NCBI GenBank assembly: GCA_945870185.1
Contig: CAMBRK010000047.1
Coordinates: 1-33,874, forward strand
Reading direction: 5' to 3'
Origin: Aureispira sp. CCB-QB1
GTDB lineage: Bacteria > Bacteroidota > Bacteroidia > Chitinophagales > Saprospiraceae
Length of the DNA stretch: 33,874 bases
Made by a program: the position numbers and the translations under genes. Positions 16,123-25,241 of the stretch are shown here, one piece after another; the first letter of the stretch is position 1; each line of letters begins with the position of its first letter. The notes below the pieces were generated by a model. The model did not search any database. It had not been told where the DNA came from and worked only from the letters and a program-made list of their open reading frames with translations.

Positions 16123-16138
16123 TTAACATTAGTAGTTT

Positions 16139-17854
16139 TTAATTAGTAATTAATTTACCTTTCCTCCTGACATAAAAGCAGAAACTTCCTTCACATTTTA
16201 GTTTTTGAATATCAGTTCTACCATCTAATTCTGTTTGATTTACCTTGGTAACAAAATACACATCTTTATCTATTTTACCATCTAAGAGCCATGACTTATC
16301 TTTGCTTTGGGCATCAGCTCCTGGTTTTATCTTTTTATAGAAGTATTGTGCATAGCTTTTAAACCCTATAGTTTCCACATATACATCCTGTTTTTCTAGT
16401 GATTTATAAAAGTCAATAGCAGGTCCTTGACTATATCTTTCGATGCCTGGCAAAACCCAAAGCAATGTCATCAAAAGTGTAGAAGCTATAGATAAAGATA
16501 TTGTTGTGATTACATAAATCATTCTTTTTTGGATCCAAAAGTAAAGAGAAAGCACAAAACCTAATCCAAAAAATATCCCGATCATGGGCTCGTATCCTGT
16601 CCAAGAGTTGGATATATCTAATGCACTTAAAGCAATCTTATCATTTATGTATGGCTTTAATAAATCGATATGATTGATCAAATAAAAAAATGTAATAAAT
16701 AAAGCTGTCCAAATGAAACCTAGCAAGGTATATACCCAAAATACAAATCTGCTTATTACTCTTTTGGCTAGCACAACTTCATATATATATTTTGCAGCTA
16801 AAAAGCTCAATGGCAAATACGTCATCGATGAATAATGGACGATTTTGGTTGTACTAAAACTAAAAATAATCATGACCACCCAAAATAAAGCAATCATCCA
16901 GATTTTAAGATTATTTCCAGACCGATCTTTTCCATGAATAAGATAAGGCAACCCAAAAACTGATATCGGAAAACAACCCAGAAAAACCACTACAAAATGA
17001 TAATAAAATGGCTGACCATGACCTGCTACAGGTGTCGTAAATAACTCAATTTGATATTTTGTAAACTTAATCAAAATATCAAATCCATGAAAATACACTT
17101 CTGCACCTAACCATATAACAATCAAGCTACTAAATCCGAGAGTAAACATTAGTATAGCTTGCCAGACTCTTGAATTTTTTAAAAATCTGATCGTCGTTTT
17201 TACGATATTCTTAAATGCTGATTCTTCAACGATTTTTGAATTGGACAAAAGAAGCCATATCGAAACCAAACCTGTGGTACAAATAACAAGCAAGAGTCCT
17301 ACAGGACCTTTCGTCAAAAAACTCAAGCCACTAAATAACCCAGCGAACAATGCGGATTTTGAACTGATCTCATCATCCTCAAAAACTTTATATACATAAT
17401 ACACGGACATGAATATAAAATAATTAAACATCGGATCAATGATACCTGACTTAAAATACAGATGTGGCAATATAGAGCCAAAGTACATCAGTGACCACAA
17501 CCAACCAAAGCTAACATCTTTCATCAGACGAAGTCCAATATGATATAATGTCACTAAATATATCACTCCAATTAGTGCATTGGGAAATCTTGCTGCAAAC
17601 TCATTGACACCAAAAATTTTCATGGAGATGGCCTGCATCCAAAAAAACAATGGAGGCTTTTCCCAAAATGGAATATAATTGATTTGTACGGAAAGGTAGT
17701 TTTGTGTTTCCAGCATTTCTCTTGCTGACTCTGCAAAATTGACCTCATCCCAATCAAACAAATGTACATTTCCCAAGCCTATAAAAAAGAACAATGACAA
17801 CCCTATCAGTATAATAAGTTGATTATTTTTTAAATATACGATGTATTTGTCCAT
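16139..17854 (-). CDS. GT39-type glycosyltransferase (ArnT/PMT-like)
   Basis: A 571-residue polytopic membrane protein. The first periplasmic loop has HLFDWDEVNFAESAREM, holding the acidic pair (Asp34/Asp36-Glu37) that is catalytic in the PMT_2/GT39 family, followed by PFWEKPPLFFWMQA with the conserved KPP. About ten to twelve further helices follow and a short soluble end. These enzymes transfer sugars from polyprenyl-phosphate carriers to lipid A or other acceptors outside the membrane; the sugar and acceptor are unknown. It is downstream of the PHP-domain gene with a 25-base gap, probably one operon. Confidence 0.9.
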   Translation of the reverse strand: MDKYIVYLKNNQLIILIGLSLFFFIGLGNVHLFDWDEVNFAESAREMLETQNYLSVQINYIPFWEKPPLFFWMQAISMKIFGVNEFAARFPNALIGVIYLVTLYHIGLRLMKDVSFGWLWSLMYFGSILPHLYFKSGIIDPMFNYFIFMSVYYVYKVFEDDEISSKSALFAGLFSGLSFLTKGPVGLLLVICTTGLVSIWLLLSNSKIVEESAFKNIVKTTIRFLKNSRVWQAILMFTLGFSSLIVIWLGAEVYFHGFDILIKFTKYQIELFTTPVAGHGQPFYYHFVVVFLGCFPISVFGLPYLIHGKDRSGNNLKIWMIALFWVVMIIFSFSTTKIVHYSSMTYLPLSFLAAKYIYEVVLAKRVISRFVFWVYTLLGFIWTALFITFFYLINHIDLLKPYINDKIALSALDISNSWTGYEPMIGIFFGLGFVLSLYFWIQKRMIYVITTISLSIASTLLMTLLWVLPGIERYSQGPAIDFYKSLEKQDVYVETIGFKSYAQYFYKKIKPGADAQSKDKSWLLDGKIDKDVYFVTKVNQTELDGRTDIQKLKCEGSFCFYVRRKGKLITN

Positions 17855-17879
17855 TCAGAAATCCTTGATTAAATGAAGT

Positions 17880-19034
17880 TTACCAACGAATCAGTTTTAT
17901 CCATAAGTATCCAACTGTAGCGAAAGCTAACAAAAAGCTTAGTCTCCAAACCCAAGTCATTATATTGTCTTGCTGGGCTTCTAAATCTGATGCCATAATC
18001 AAACTTTTACCATCATATCTCACTAATGGATTTAAATATAGTGCGCTATTCTGATTTCTAGCTACTACCCTGATGTAAGTATCGTCATTCGTAAAAGTAT
18101 AAGATGCGGTATCTGTTTGTGTACTTTTTTGTTTCAATGCACCATTTTGGCCTATAAAATCAATATCAGCCGGTTTCTCCAAAACTACTTCAAAACTATT
18201 TTCGCCTGTCTTTTTGCAAGAAAGCATTTTGTTTTCTGCTTGTTTGGTAAAAGATTGAGTCGCGTAGTTTTTGCCATTTTTAAGATTTAAAAGTATTTCT
18301 TCAGGTTTGGCGCTAAATATATTGTTCCATATCTGAAAAATCTCAGGGTCTTTGATATCATGAATATCATCATTTCCTATGATCCAAGAAAGTCTTCCTA
18401 CGGAAAGCGCACGATCCCAATACTCTTCTGAATTTCGGTAATGATTGAGCACCTCAATAAGATGATATCCTGTGAGCTGCTCCATGTTTTCAAAAGTACG
18501 ACCACCACCAAATTTAGGATGAGCTATGGCTACGATATCAGCATTTGCTCTAAGTTTGTTAGTAATGGTTTGCTGATGTGAAGAAGATTGCCACAAAGGA
18601 AAATCCCAAAAAACTACATCCTTGGCATTTATGGCCAAATAGTGCGCCTTTTTCATACTATAACCATGCTCGTAAACTGGGAAATTGGTGATGGATTTTT
18701 GTCCGTCATATGGACTTATTTTTTGGTAGTTGGAAAGACATGCCACATCATAACCTTTTTCAATATAAGCTTCAATGACTTCATTTTCGGTATTTTTACC
18801 ATTAGTGGCTCCTGCCCAAGCTTTACTGTGTGCATGAAAGTTGGATTTGGAAGATTGGGTCCCTACATCATCATATGGATTATATATTTGTTGACCTGAA
18901 AAAGGGGCTGATTTAGGAAAATCGTAAATAGCTGTTCCGGCATAAAGTATTAAAAACAAACCGATGGCACCCAAGAGTAACGATACTATCAGTTTTAGAG
19001 AGAACTTGGATAAGGTTTTTAAAATTCGCAACAT
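17880..19034 (-). CDS. Membrane-anchored PHP-domain metal-dependent hydrolase-like protein
   Basis: A 384-residue protein with one helix near each end (about 11-35 and 360-381) and a central domain between them. PHP-superfamily metal residues can be traced: His67-x-His69 in NFHAHSK, His123 in YEHGYS, His172 in AIAHPKF, Glu194 in LIEVLN, and Asp223-x-His225 in NDDIHD. Such domains hydrolyse phosphoesters or act in polysaccharide phosphoregulation. The substrate is unknown, and the orientation of the domain across the membrane is not certain. Pairing with the GT39 glycosyltransferase gene suggests an envelope-sugar role, which is inference. Confidence 0.75.
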   Translation of the reverse strand: MLRILKTLSKFSLKLIVSLLLGAIGLFLILYAGTAIYDFPKSAPFSGQQIYNPYDDVGTQSSKSNFHAHSKAWAGATNGKNTENEVIEAYIEKGYDVACLSNYQKISPYDGQKSITNFPVYEHGYSMKKAHYLAINAKDVVFWDFPLWQSSSHQQTITNKLRANADIVAIAHPKFGGGRTFENMEQLTGYHLIEVLNHYRNSEEYWDRALSVGRLSWIIGNDDIHDIKDPEIFQIWNNIFSAKPEEILLNLKNGKNYATQSFTKQAENKMLSCKKTGENSFEVVLEKPADIDFIGQNGALKQKSTQTDTASYTFTNDDTYIRVVARNQNSALYLNPLVRYDGKSLIMASDLEAQQDNIMTWVWRLSFLLAFATVGYLWIKLIRW

Positions 19035-19151
19035 GCCATTAGAATTACTTACATTTAATGCAAGTATTTATTAGAACATGCAAAGATACTATGATTTAGC
19101 CAAAAGCAGGGTGTTTTATAATGAAACCTAAATATCAACTTGATATTTTGC

Positions 19152-21599
19152 CTATTTGATAAGATCTGCTGTCATTTTTTGTATACGATCTACAAGTTTT
19201 TCAGAGCTCATTTTTTCCCTAAGCCTGTCCACAATAATGGGGAAAGAAAAAGGAGTAGCTTTTTCAGGTTTGCTGATGATGATATGGGCATTTTGGATGG
19301 TCTGAAGGCACTTTCTCATTCGGTTTTCTTCGAGCTGGAAAGCCATGACTTCGTCATAAGTTTGCATAAAAAGCAAATGGTCAGGTTCGTACTCTCTGAA
19401 AACATCAAAAAGCAATTGACTACTGGCTTGAAGATGTCTTTCTTTCTTTTGTTTGCCCGGAAATCCCGTAAAAATCAAACCTGAAATTTTGGCAATATCT
19501 CGAAATTTTCTCCTAGCCATCTCCACACTATTGATACTGGATTGAATATCTGACGTTAGATTTTTAGTATCAAAAAGTGCTTTATTTATCACTAGATCTA
19601 CGTCAATTTCTCTATCTGAAAGCAATTCAAAACCTAAATCATTCATAGCTATGGAAAACGAAATAGGATACATCATGCTGATTCTTTTAGCTAGCAATGC
19701 TGCCATTCCTTCGTGTACATTTCGGCCTTCAAAGGGATACATCAACAAATGAAAACCATCTTTACTTTCAAAATACTCTATCAAAAACTCATCTCTTTTA
19801 GGAATAATCGAGCGCTTTTCTTGCATTTCAAAAATAGGAATCAAAGCTCTTATTTCTGCATCTTCTATGATATTTTCGGTATACTTGTAAATTTTCTCCT
19901 TCAAAACGGCGGACATTTGAGAACTCAATGGCATTCGTCCACCTTGATATGATGGTATTTTTCCACTCTTAGCGTTGGAAAGTCTGACTTGTGCTACCAT
20001 ATCTTTGATCCTGACCAACTCTAATGCTTTACCTGCAAACCAAAAAACATCTCCAGGTGACAGTTGTGAAACAAACCACTCTTCTATGACGCCTATGTGT
20101 GTTCCTTTTACCAACTTGATAGACATCAGCCCTTCTGAAACTATCGTACCAATACTAAGCTTGTGCTTGAGTATCTGTTTTCGGTCCGTAACTCTATATT
20201 TACCATCTTCTTCTATGATTACTTTTTTGTACTCATCATATGCCTGAAGAGATTGACTGCCATAAACCAGAAAACTCAGGACTTTATGCCACTCATCCCG
20301 GTCTAGGGATGCATAACAGTATGTTTTTTTTATTTCTCTCCATATCTCTTCAGGGTAAAAACCTTCTGAAACAGCTAGCGTCATCAAGTACTGAATCAAA
20401 ACATCGAAACTTCTGATATAAGGTATTCTATCCTCAATTAATTGATTGTCGATGGCCATTCGTAAGCCTGCCGCTTCTATAAGCTCCAATGCATGTGTAG
20501 GCAAAAACCAAATATGACTAGAAGCTCCGGGCTGATGGCCACTACGACCGGCACGTTGCATAAATTTAGCTACACCCTTGGGGCTACCTATCTGTATGAC
20601 GGATTCTACGGGTCTGAAATCGACACCCAAATCCAAACTAGAAGTACACACGACGGCTTTTATCCTTCCTTCATGCAAAGCTTCTTCTACCCATTCTCTG
20701 ATGTCTTTGCTGATAGACCCATGATGCATAGCTATTTGTCCCGCCAGATCAGGTTCGGTTTCCAATAATTTTTGGTACCAAATCTCGCATTGTGCTCTGG
20801 TATTGGTAAAGATCAGGCTAGATTTACTTTTTTGGATGATTTCTACGGCTTTGTTAGCCATTTTGATACCCAAGTGTCCTGCCCATGGAAATTTTTCCAT
20901 CTCATCCGGAATGACGGACAACACATGGATTTCCTTTTTAATATTTGCCTTAATGACCTTTCTGAGACTTTCATCTTTGGAATAAAGCAAAACTTCTATG
21001 GCATCATCCATATTACCAATCGTAGCGGAGATTCCCCAAATCCTAAGATTGGGACATAATGCTGACAATCGGGAAATAAACAACTCAGTTTGGACACCAC
21101 GTTTGGAGCCGATGAGTTCGTGCCACTCATCCACGACTATACATTTTACTGTTTGCAGCATTTGTGTATAACCTTTCGAAGTCAGAACCACGTGAAGGCT
21201 TTCAGGTGTGGTGATGATAATCTGTGGCGGCTTCTTAAACTGTTTTTGTTTGTGATCAGACGAAGTGTCACCGGTGCGCACTTCTACTCTCCAAGGAAGC
21301 TGCAAGCCTTCCACAGCTTTTTGGCAGGACAAGTATATTTCTTTGGCCAATGCCCTGATAGGTGCTATCCATATCAGTTGCATACCTTCTGGAACTTGAG
21401 TTTTATAGTTTTTATGATTTTGAATATAATTTGCCAATAAACCCAAGAAGCCTGCATAAGTTTTTCCACTTCCCGTAGGCGCATTGATTACGCCAGAATA
21501 TCCTTCATCATAGGCTTGCCACGCTTCGATCTGAAACTCCATAGGCTTCCAACCTTTTTCTTTAAACCAGCCTTCTACGATTTTGATACCTGAGCTCAA
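19152..21599 (-). CDS. Ligase-associated DNA damage response DEXH-box helicase (Lhr-like)
   Basis: An 815-residue SF2 helicase of the Lhr branch: Walker A is APTGSGKT (40-47), motif II is DEWH (157-160), motif VI is QRAGRSG, and the C-terminal winged-helix and DEXH_assoc region is present. It belongs to the group normally encoded with an ATP-dependent DNA ligase, an exonuclease and a phosphoesterase in a repair cluster. Those partners are absent here. The start is a TTG at 21599. No in-frame ATG lies upstream before a stop, and the next ATG (Met20) would trim the family-typical GWFKEKGWKP. Confidence 0.92.
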   Translation of the reverse strand: MSSGIKIVEGWFKEKGWKPMEFQIEAWQAYDEGYSGVINAPTGSGKTYAGFLGLLANYIQNHKNYKTQVPEGMQLIWIAPIRALAKEIYLSCQKAVEGLQLPWRVEVRTGDTSSDHKQKQFKKPPQIIITTPESLHVVLTSKGYTQMLQTVKCIVVDEWHELIGSKRGVQTELFISRLSALCPNLRIWGISATIGNMDDAIEVLLYSKDESLRKVIKANIKKEIHVLSVIPDEMEKFPWAGHLGIKMANKAVEIIQKSKSSLIFTNTRAQCEIWYQKLLETEPDLAGQIAMHHGSISKDIREWVEEALHEGRIKAVVCTSSLDLGVDFRPVESVIQIGSPKGVAKFMQRAGRSGHQPGASSHIWFLPTHALELIEAAGLRMAIDNQLIEDRIPYIRSFDVLIQYLMTLAVSEGFYPEEIWREIKKTYCYASLDRDEWHKVLSFLVYGSQSLQAYDEYKKVIIEEDGKYRVTDRKQILKHKLSIGTIVSEGLMSIKLVKGTHIGVIEEWFVSQLSPGDVFWFAGKALELVRIKDMVAQVRLSNAKSGKIPSYQGGRMPLSSQMSAVLKEKIYKYTENIIEDAEIRALIPIFEMQEKRSIIPKRDEFLIEYFESKDGFHLLMYPFEGRNVHEGMAALLAKRISMMYPISFSIAMNDLGFELLSDREIDVDLVINKALFDTKNLTSDIQSSINSVEMARRKFRDIAKISGLIFTGFPGKQKKERHLQASSQLLFDVFREYEPDHLLFMQTYDEVMAFQLEENRMRKCLQTIQNAHIIISKPEKATPFSFPIIVDRLREKMSSEKLVDRIQKMTADLIK

Positions 21600-21729
21600 T
21601 GGTGGGTAATTATATTTTTAAGATATCATAAGATTACAGAAAAATAGACAATGTGTTCAAATGGTGTAATAGTTTTTAGCGTATTTCTAAGAAACCACTT
21701 ATATATTTTATTGAATCATTATAAAAATG

Positions 21730-21760
21730 TTGTACGATAGTGAAACAATCTTTATCTTTG
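21730..21760 (+). promoter_or_regulatory. Promoter of the HigBA operon
   Basis: TTG at 21730-21732 and TATCTTTG at 21753-21760 are separated by 20 bases, an excellent fit to the phylum consensus. The toxin ATG (21765) follows only four bases later, so the transcript should be leaderless or nearly so. Confidence 0.6.
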
Positions 21761-21764
21761 CAGA

Positions 21765-22112
21765 ATGGATGGTAAAAAGTTCAGAAAGGTTATTTATTAC
21801 AAGAGTTACTTTAGAGATTTTTTAAAGGCACAAACAATCAATGTAAAAAAGAAAATAATTTGGACTCTTGAACTTATAGAAGATATTGAAAAAGTTCAGG
21901 AAACTTATTTAAAACATATATCAGGAACAGACGGGCTTTATGAAATAAGAATAAATATTGGAACCAATACCTATCGAATCTTTTGCTTTTTCGCAGAAGA
22001 TAAGCTAGTAGTTCTTATGAATTCATTTCAGAAGAAAACCCAGAAAACTCCCAAATCAGAAATTCAAAAACCAGTAAAATTAAAAGCAGGATATGAACAA
22101 GAAAATAAATAA
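21765..22112 (+). CDS. higB: HigB-like (Gp49/RelE superfamily) toxin
   Basis: A 115-residue protein of the phage Gp49-like HigB family, ribosome-dependent mRNA endonucleases that stop translation. YYKSYFRDFLKAQ and KKKIIWTLELIED open the fold, LKHISGTDGLYEIRI and TYRIFCFFAEDKLVVLMNSF are the conserved sheet, and FQKKTQKTP is the basic tail. The antitoxin gene overlaps its end by 20 bases, the toxin-first order typical of higBA. It looks intact. Confidence 0.9.
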   Translation: MDGKKFRKVIYYKSYFRDFLKAQTINVKKKIIWTLELIEDIEKVQETYLKHISGTDGLYEIRINIGTNTYRIFCFFAEDKLVVLMNSFQKKTQKTPKSEIQKPVKLKAGYEQENK

Positions 22113-22401
22113 TACAGGGACATTAGAAGATTTGAAAGAAGAGTTTTTCGGAAAAAAAGGAACAAAAGAAAGACTTGAACTTGAAGAAGGTTATATTAAC
22201 TTCAAGATAGGTATGATGCTTCAAGATGAAAGGCTAAAACAAGGATTGACGCAGCAAGAATTAGCTGATAAAGTTGGTACCACCAAATCTTATATTTCGA
22301 AAATTGAAAATAGTGTAAAAGAAGCAAGAATTTCTACATTAGAAAAGATAGTGCGATATGGTTTTGGGGGAGAACTTGAGATAAAAATAAAATTGAACTA
22401 A
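22093..22401 (+). CDS. higA: HigA-like XRE antitoxin
   Basis: A 102-residue protein with a Cro/C1 helix-turn-helix: RLKQGLTQQELADKVGTTKS YISKIENS (about residues 52-77). Antitoxins of this type bind and inhibit the upstream HigB toxin and repress their own promoter, here the one at 21730-21760. The N-terminal third is charged and may wrap the toxin. It starts inside the last codons of the toxin gene, indicating coupled translation. Confidence 0.88.
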   Translation: MNKKINNTGTLEDLKEEFFGKKGTKERLELEEGYINFKIGMMLQDERLKQGLTQQELADKVGTTKSYISKIENSVKEARISTLEKIVRYGFGGELEIKIKLN

Positions 22402-22430
22402 CTTTCAAAAAGAAAAGCAATTAAAGAAAT

Positions 22431-22970
22431 TCAAAACCCAAAAGTCATCTGATGATCTACATACTTCTGCGGATTTTCTAAGGATAGTAAGTGTTTTTTA
22501 ACATCAAGACCAAGGGCAAATCCAGTCAAACTACCATCAGAACTAATGACTCTATGGCAAGGTATAATGATCGGAATAGGATTTCGTCCATTTGCTGTAG
22601 CTGCAGCTCTTATACATTTTGGGTCTCCCAAGATATTTGCCATTTGGGCATAAGAAATGGTTTTGCCATAGGGTATTTCAGTGAGAGCTTGCCAGACTCG
22701 TACAGAAAACTCAGTATACCCTTCCAAATCCGTTTTTACAGAAAATCGTTTGAGTTTTCCAGCAAAATATTGGGTCAACTCTGCAGCTGCATGCTGCGTG
22801 TGCTCATTGGGTTTGTCCGTTATATGGTAAGTATCGACTATCTTGATCCATCTGATGCCAGTTGCAGATGCACCAACGATCCACGTGCCGTAAGGTGTCC
22901 CTATGTTTTGGACATACACATCTGGTTTGATGTCACTTTCCGTCAGCAAAGAGGATATTTTCCTGTCCAT
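22431..22970 (-). CDS. ogt: Methylated-DNA-[protein]-cysteine S-methyltransferase
   Basis: Suicide repair protein that takes alkyl groups from O6-alkylguanine onto its own cysteine. The 179 residues carry the active motif IIPCHRV (Cys138), the DNA-binding helix with FSVRVWQALTEIPYGKTISY, and TGFALGLDVKKHLLSLE at the C-terminal alkyl-binding site. The N-terminal domain is short, as in Ogt. The sequence reads RAAATANGRNP where most relatives have RAVGxANxxNP, a mild variation. It starts in the stop codon of the upstream gene (TAATG), so the two are translationally coupled. Confidence 0.94.
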   Translation of the reverse strand: MDRKISSLLTESDIKPDVYVQNIGTPYGTWIVGASATGIRWIKIVDTYHITDKPNEHTQHAAAELTQYFAGKLKRFSVKTDLEGYTEFSVRVWQALTEIPYGKTISYAQMANILGDPKCIRAAATANGRNPIPIIIPCHRVISSDGSLTGFALGLDVKKHLLSLENPQKYVDHQMTFGF

Positions 22971-23830
22971 TATCTACCAAAAATAGATTTGAATGATTGA
23001 TATCTTTCTGGATTTATAGCTTTGTACTTTTCAGCAAATGAAAAATATATTGTGATATGCACCGGAATCAAGCTCAGTTCTTTCATTCCCGTTTGGCTTA
23101 AAATTTGTTCCTTTGACCATCCGGTGATCGCTTCGATATCAGGCCACGAATCCACTACATCTGGGTAAATAATATCTTTTTGAGTGGCTACAAAAGCTTC
23201 AGCATAAGCATGATAGCCCACATTATAATAATCTTGTGGATACAGTACCGCATTAGTCAATTGTTCTAAAGAAAGGATGATCACGCCATCTTCAGTATCT
23301 ACTTCCACATTATGTAAATATTGATGTTTGGGGGTAGGAAAAGGATGTTTATACAAAAAAATTCTATCCATGTCACCCATCAGGTAATCCTTTCTGTTTA
23401 AGGTCAAAATCAATCCATGTGCCGCTACCATACATTGGATATCATGTGGTACATCTCTATGCTCTGAGCCCACAGACTGAAAAAGCCTGCCTTCCATATA
23501 CAAAGTCATGTGGTTTTCAAACAACTTTTTAGCATCTTCGCTTAATAAAGTATAAGGGTTAAAATACTTGGTCAACCAATCACGAAGCTTATCATCAAAT
23601 TTAATCGGGTACTTAGTTAGCCACCAATGATCCAGTGGTCCGTGAAAAACATATAGACAAACTAGCAACACCACAGGAATCAAAATGTAAATAGAGTCAC
23701 TCTCAAAAGGCGACACAAAAATTCTATACAAAAAGCATCCTGCCAGGACCAATAATGGAAATGATAGCGCCTTGGAAATAGAATGTATCTGCATCTGTGG
23801 AAGATTTATCTTTAATAAAACGTAATGCAA
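22970..23830 (-). CDS. MtfA (M90)-like membrane protein, metal site degenerate
   Basis: A 286-residue protein with two N-terminal helices (about 22-39 and 46-63) and a cytoplasmic domain that follows the MtfA zinc-peptidase layout: IFLYKHPF (157-164), GVIILSLEQL (182-191), NVGYHAYAEAF (203-213) where the family has a NVVxHEFAHxLD zinc motif, and IYFSFAEKYKAINPERYQSF near the end. The HEXXH motif is replaced by HAYAE (207-211), so the first His survives but not the catalytic Glu or second His. I read it as a relative that lost activity. It is coupled to ogt by TAATG. The homology is by eye and should be treated as likely, not proven. Confidence 0.6.
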   Translation of the reverse strand: MHYVLLKINLPQMQIHSISKALSFPLLVLAGCFLYRIFVSPFESDSIYILIPVVLLVCLYVFHGPLDHWWLTKYPIKFDDKLRDWLTKYFNPYTLLSEDAKKLFENHMTLYMEGRLFQSVGSEHRDVPHDIQCMVAAHGLILTLNRKDYLMGDMDRIFLYKHPFPTPKHQYLHNVEVDTEDGVIILSLEQLTNAVLYPQDYYNVGYHAYAEAFVATQKDIIYPDVVDSWPDIEAITGWSKEQILSQTGMKELSLIPVHITIYFSFAEKYKAINPERYQSFKSIFGR

Positions 23831-24033
23831 ATAGAAATTGTTATAATGAATGGAAAAATACTTTTCAAAATGTTATAACAAAAAATACTATTTTTCAAAT
23901 CTTGGTTATAAAAATATGTTACATGAAACATTGTTTTATGAATTTTAAAATTTAAACCAATTTAAAAGATGACTCCTTTACCGGTTAATAAAACTATAAT
24001 TGCATAATGCGGGATAAATGTATAATTCAAAAA

Positions 24034-24225
24034 TTATATAATGTTTCTTTGGTAATATATTCTTTCCAATATGCCAAATATTTGTTCATTGTACTCAGGC
24101 GTTTTGTATATCTCCAATAATGACAGACCAATTTTATATGCTGCGGTTCTAGAGTTGTGTCTGATTTCTGTATCTTCTATGGCTACTCTCCCGAGGCTAT
24201 ATTGTTGCACGAATCTTTTACGCAT
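24034..24225 (-). pseudogene. N-terminal fragment of an ISNCY-like transposase
   Basis: A 63-residue frame, MRKRFVQQYSLGRVAIEDTE then SRTAAYKIG and EYNEQIFGILERI. Its start resembles the N-terminus of ISNCY-type transposases (MRKxFEQQxxLGxxPI...). It ends at a stop and no further transposase sequence continues downstream in any frame, so it would be a remnant. A minus-strand TACATTTG (24252-24259) precedes it and could be a promoter, which leaves room for a small real gene instead. Confidence 0.4.
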
Positions 24226-24287
24226 TTTGAATGATTTTATAATTTTTTGACCAAATGTACTAAAAACATATGTATAATTAATACAAT

Positions 24288-24309
24288 ATAAGTATATTAA
24301 TATACTTAT
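24288..24309. repeat. Perfect 22-base AT palindrome
   Basis: ATAAGTATATT followed by its exact reverse complement, ending ATACTTAT. It lies 62 bases upstream of the transposase-fragment start. It could be an operator for a dimeric repressor or the end of an old element; AT-rich palindromes also arise by chance in such DNA. Confidence 0.45.
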
Positions 24310-24367
24310 GCAAATTCATAACTAAATTATTCAAATTCTTATTTCTACACATGTATCTGTGCATTAG

Positions 24368-25105
24368 TTAGTTATACGTTTTCTTGCAGTCACTAAAGAT
24401 AGAGATGGGGACGGATACGGTGATTCAGTTCAGATATATCAGGTGCGTAATGCTCCTGGCCCGGGTTTTGTAAATAATAAATTAGATTGTGATGACGAAA
24501 ATCCCAATAGTATACAGATAGGCATAACTTTTGAGTTTAAAGATTCTTCAGGAATATTTAATGACGGTCATGTCTGTGCAGGAGACTCAGTGATTATTAC
24601 TAGTAAAAGTAAATCATCTCAGTATATTTGGAGCAATACATCTACGTCTTTTTAATTATTTTTGGAGCCCATTGCTTCAGCAACCTATACCATCACTGTG
24701 ACGTGTAACTATGGCTTTACAAGTAGCGCTAGTGTCAGTGTAAACACAAAAGGAACAGATGTAATGAGCTCCTTAAACGATGGCCCTCGAACTTTGAGAA
24801 GTGTTTTAAGCTGTATAAGTGAGTTGGGTACCGTGACTTATGATTTACCATCAGTATCTCATAGCTTACTCACTGCTCCGCTATTAATAAATAAAAGTGT
24901 TACCATTGCGAGTTTAAATATAGATAATCGTCTAGAAATAAGATTTGATATGGAGTCCATAAATCATGGATTTAACTTGTCTGCAGGTAAGATATTGACT
25001 TTACAAAATACAGAGTTAAAGCTATTAAATCAATCGCAAAAACCCGCATTCATTGGTTTGGGAGCGGTCTCAATCAAGGATTTGGTGAAGTTTCTATCCA
25101 ATTGA
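24368..25105 (+). pseudogene. Broken surface-protein gene with Ca-binding-like repeat
   Basis: A fragment of a large exported protein. The frame opens at 24368 without a start codon: DRDGDGYGDS...DCDDENP is a thrombospondin type 3/MopE-like calcium-binding repeat of the kind seen in Bacteroidota surface proteins. SVIITSKSKSSQYIWSNTST then leads to a TAA at 24653-24655. The same frame continues at once with EPIASATYTITVTCNYGFTS, then a beta-helix-like domain (SSLNDGPRTLRSVLSCISEL) to the stop at 25105. Nothing like a T9SS signal follows. A single nonsense codon plus loss of both ends make it a pseudogene. Confidence 0.7.
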
Positions 25106-25206
25106 GTTAAGATTTTTAAGAGTGCTGATAAAGAATCACTTAAGTTTGTTTTCCGCTAAATCGATCCTGATAATTTTCTTTAAATCCACTAAGTCTTGAA
25201 GTTTTA

Positions 25207-25237
25207 TTGTTCAATCAATTGAATAGTATTAGTTTTG
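25207..25237 (+). promoter_or_regulatory. Promoter of pth
   Basis: TTG at 25207-25209 and TAGTTTTG at 25230-25237, 20 bases apart, match the phylum consensus. The first ATG (25242) lies only four bases on, the second (25254) 16 bases on. Confidence 0.55.
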
Positions 25238-25241
25238 CGCC

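Larger units (their letters stand above)
23831..24367. other. AT-rich spacer with a transposase fragment
   Basis: About 540 bases between the MtfA-like gene and the broken surface gene. Apart from the ISNCY-like fragment (24034-24225), its possible promoter and the palindrome at 24288-24309, I see nothing coding. Base composition is very AT-rich. Confidence 0.5.
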
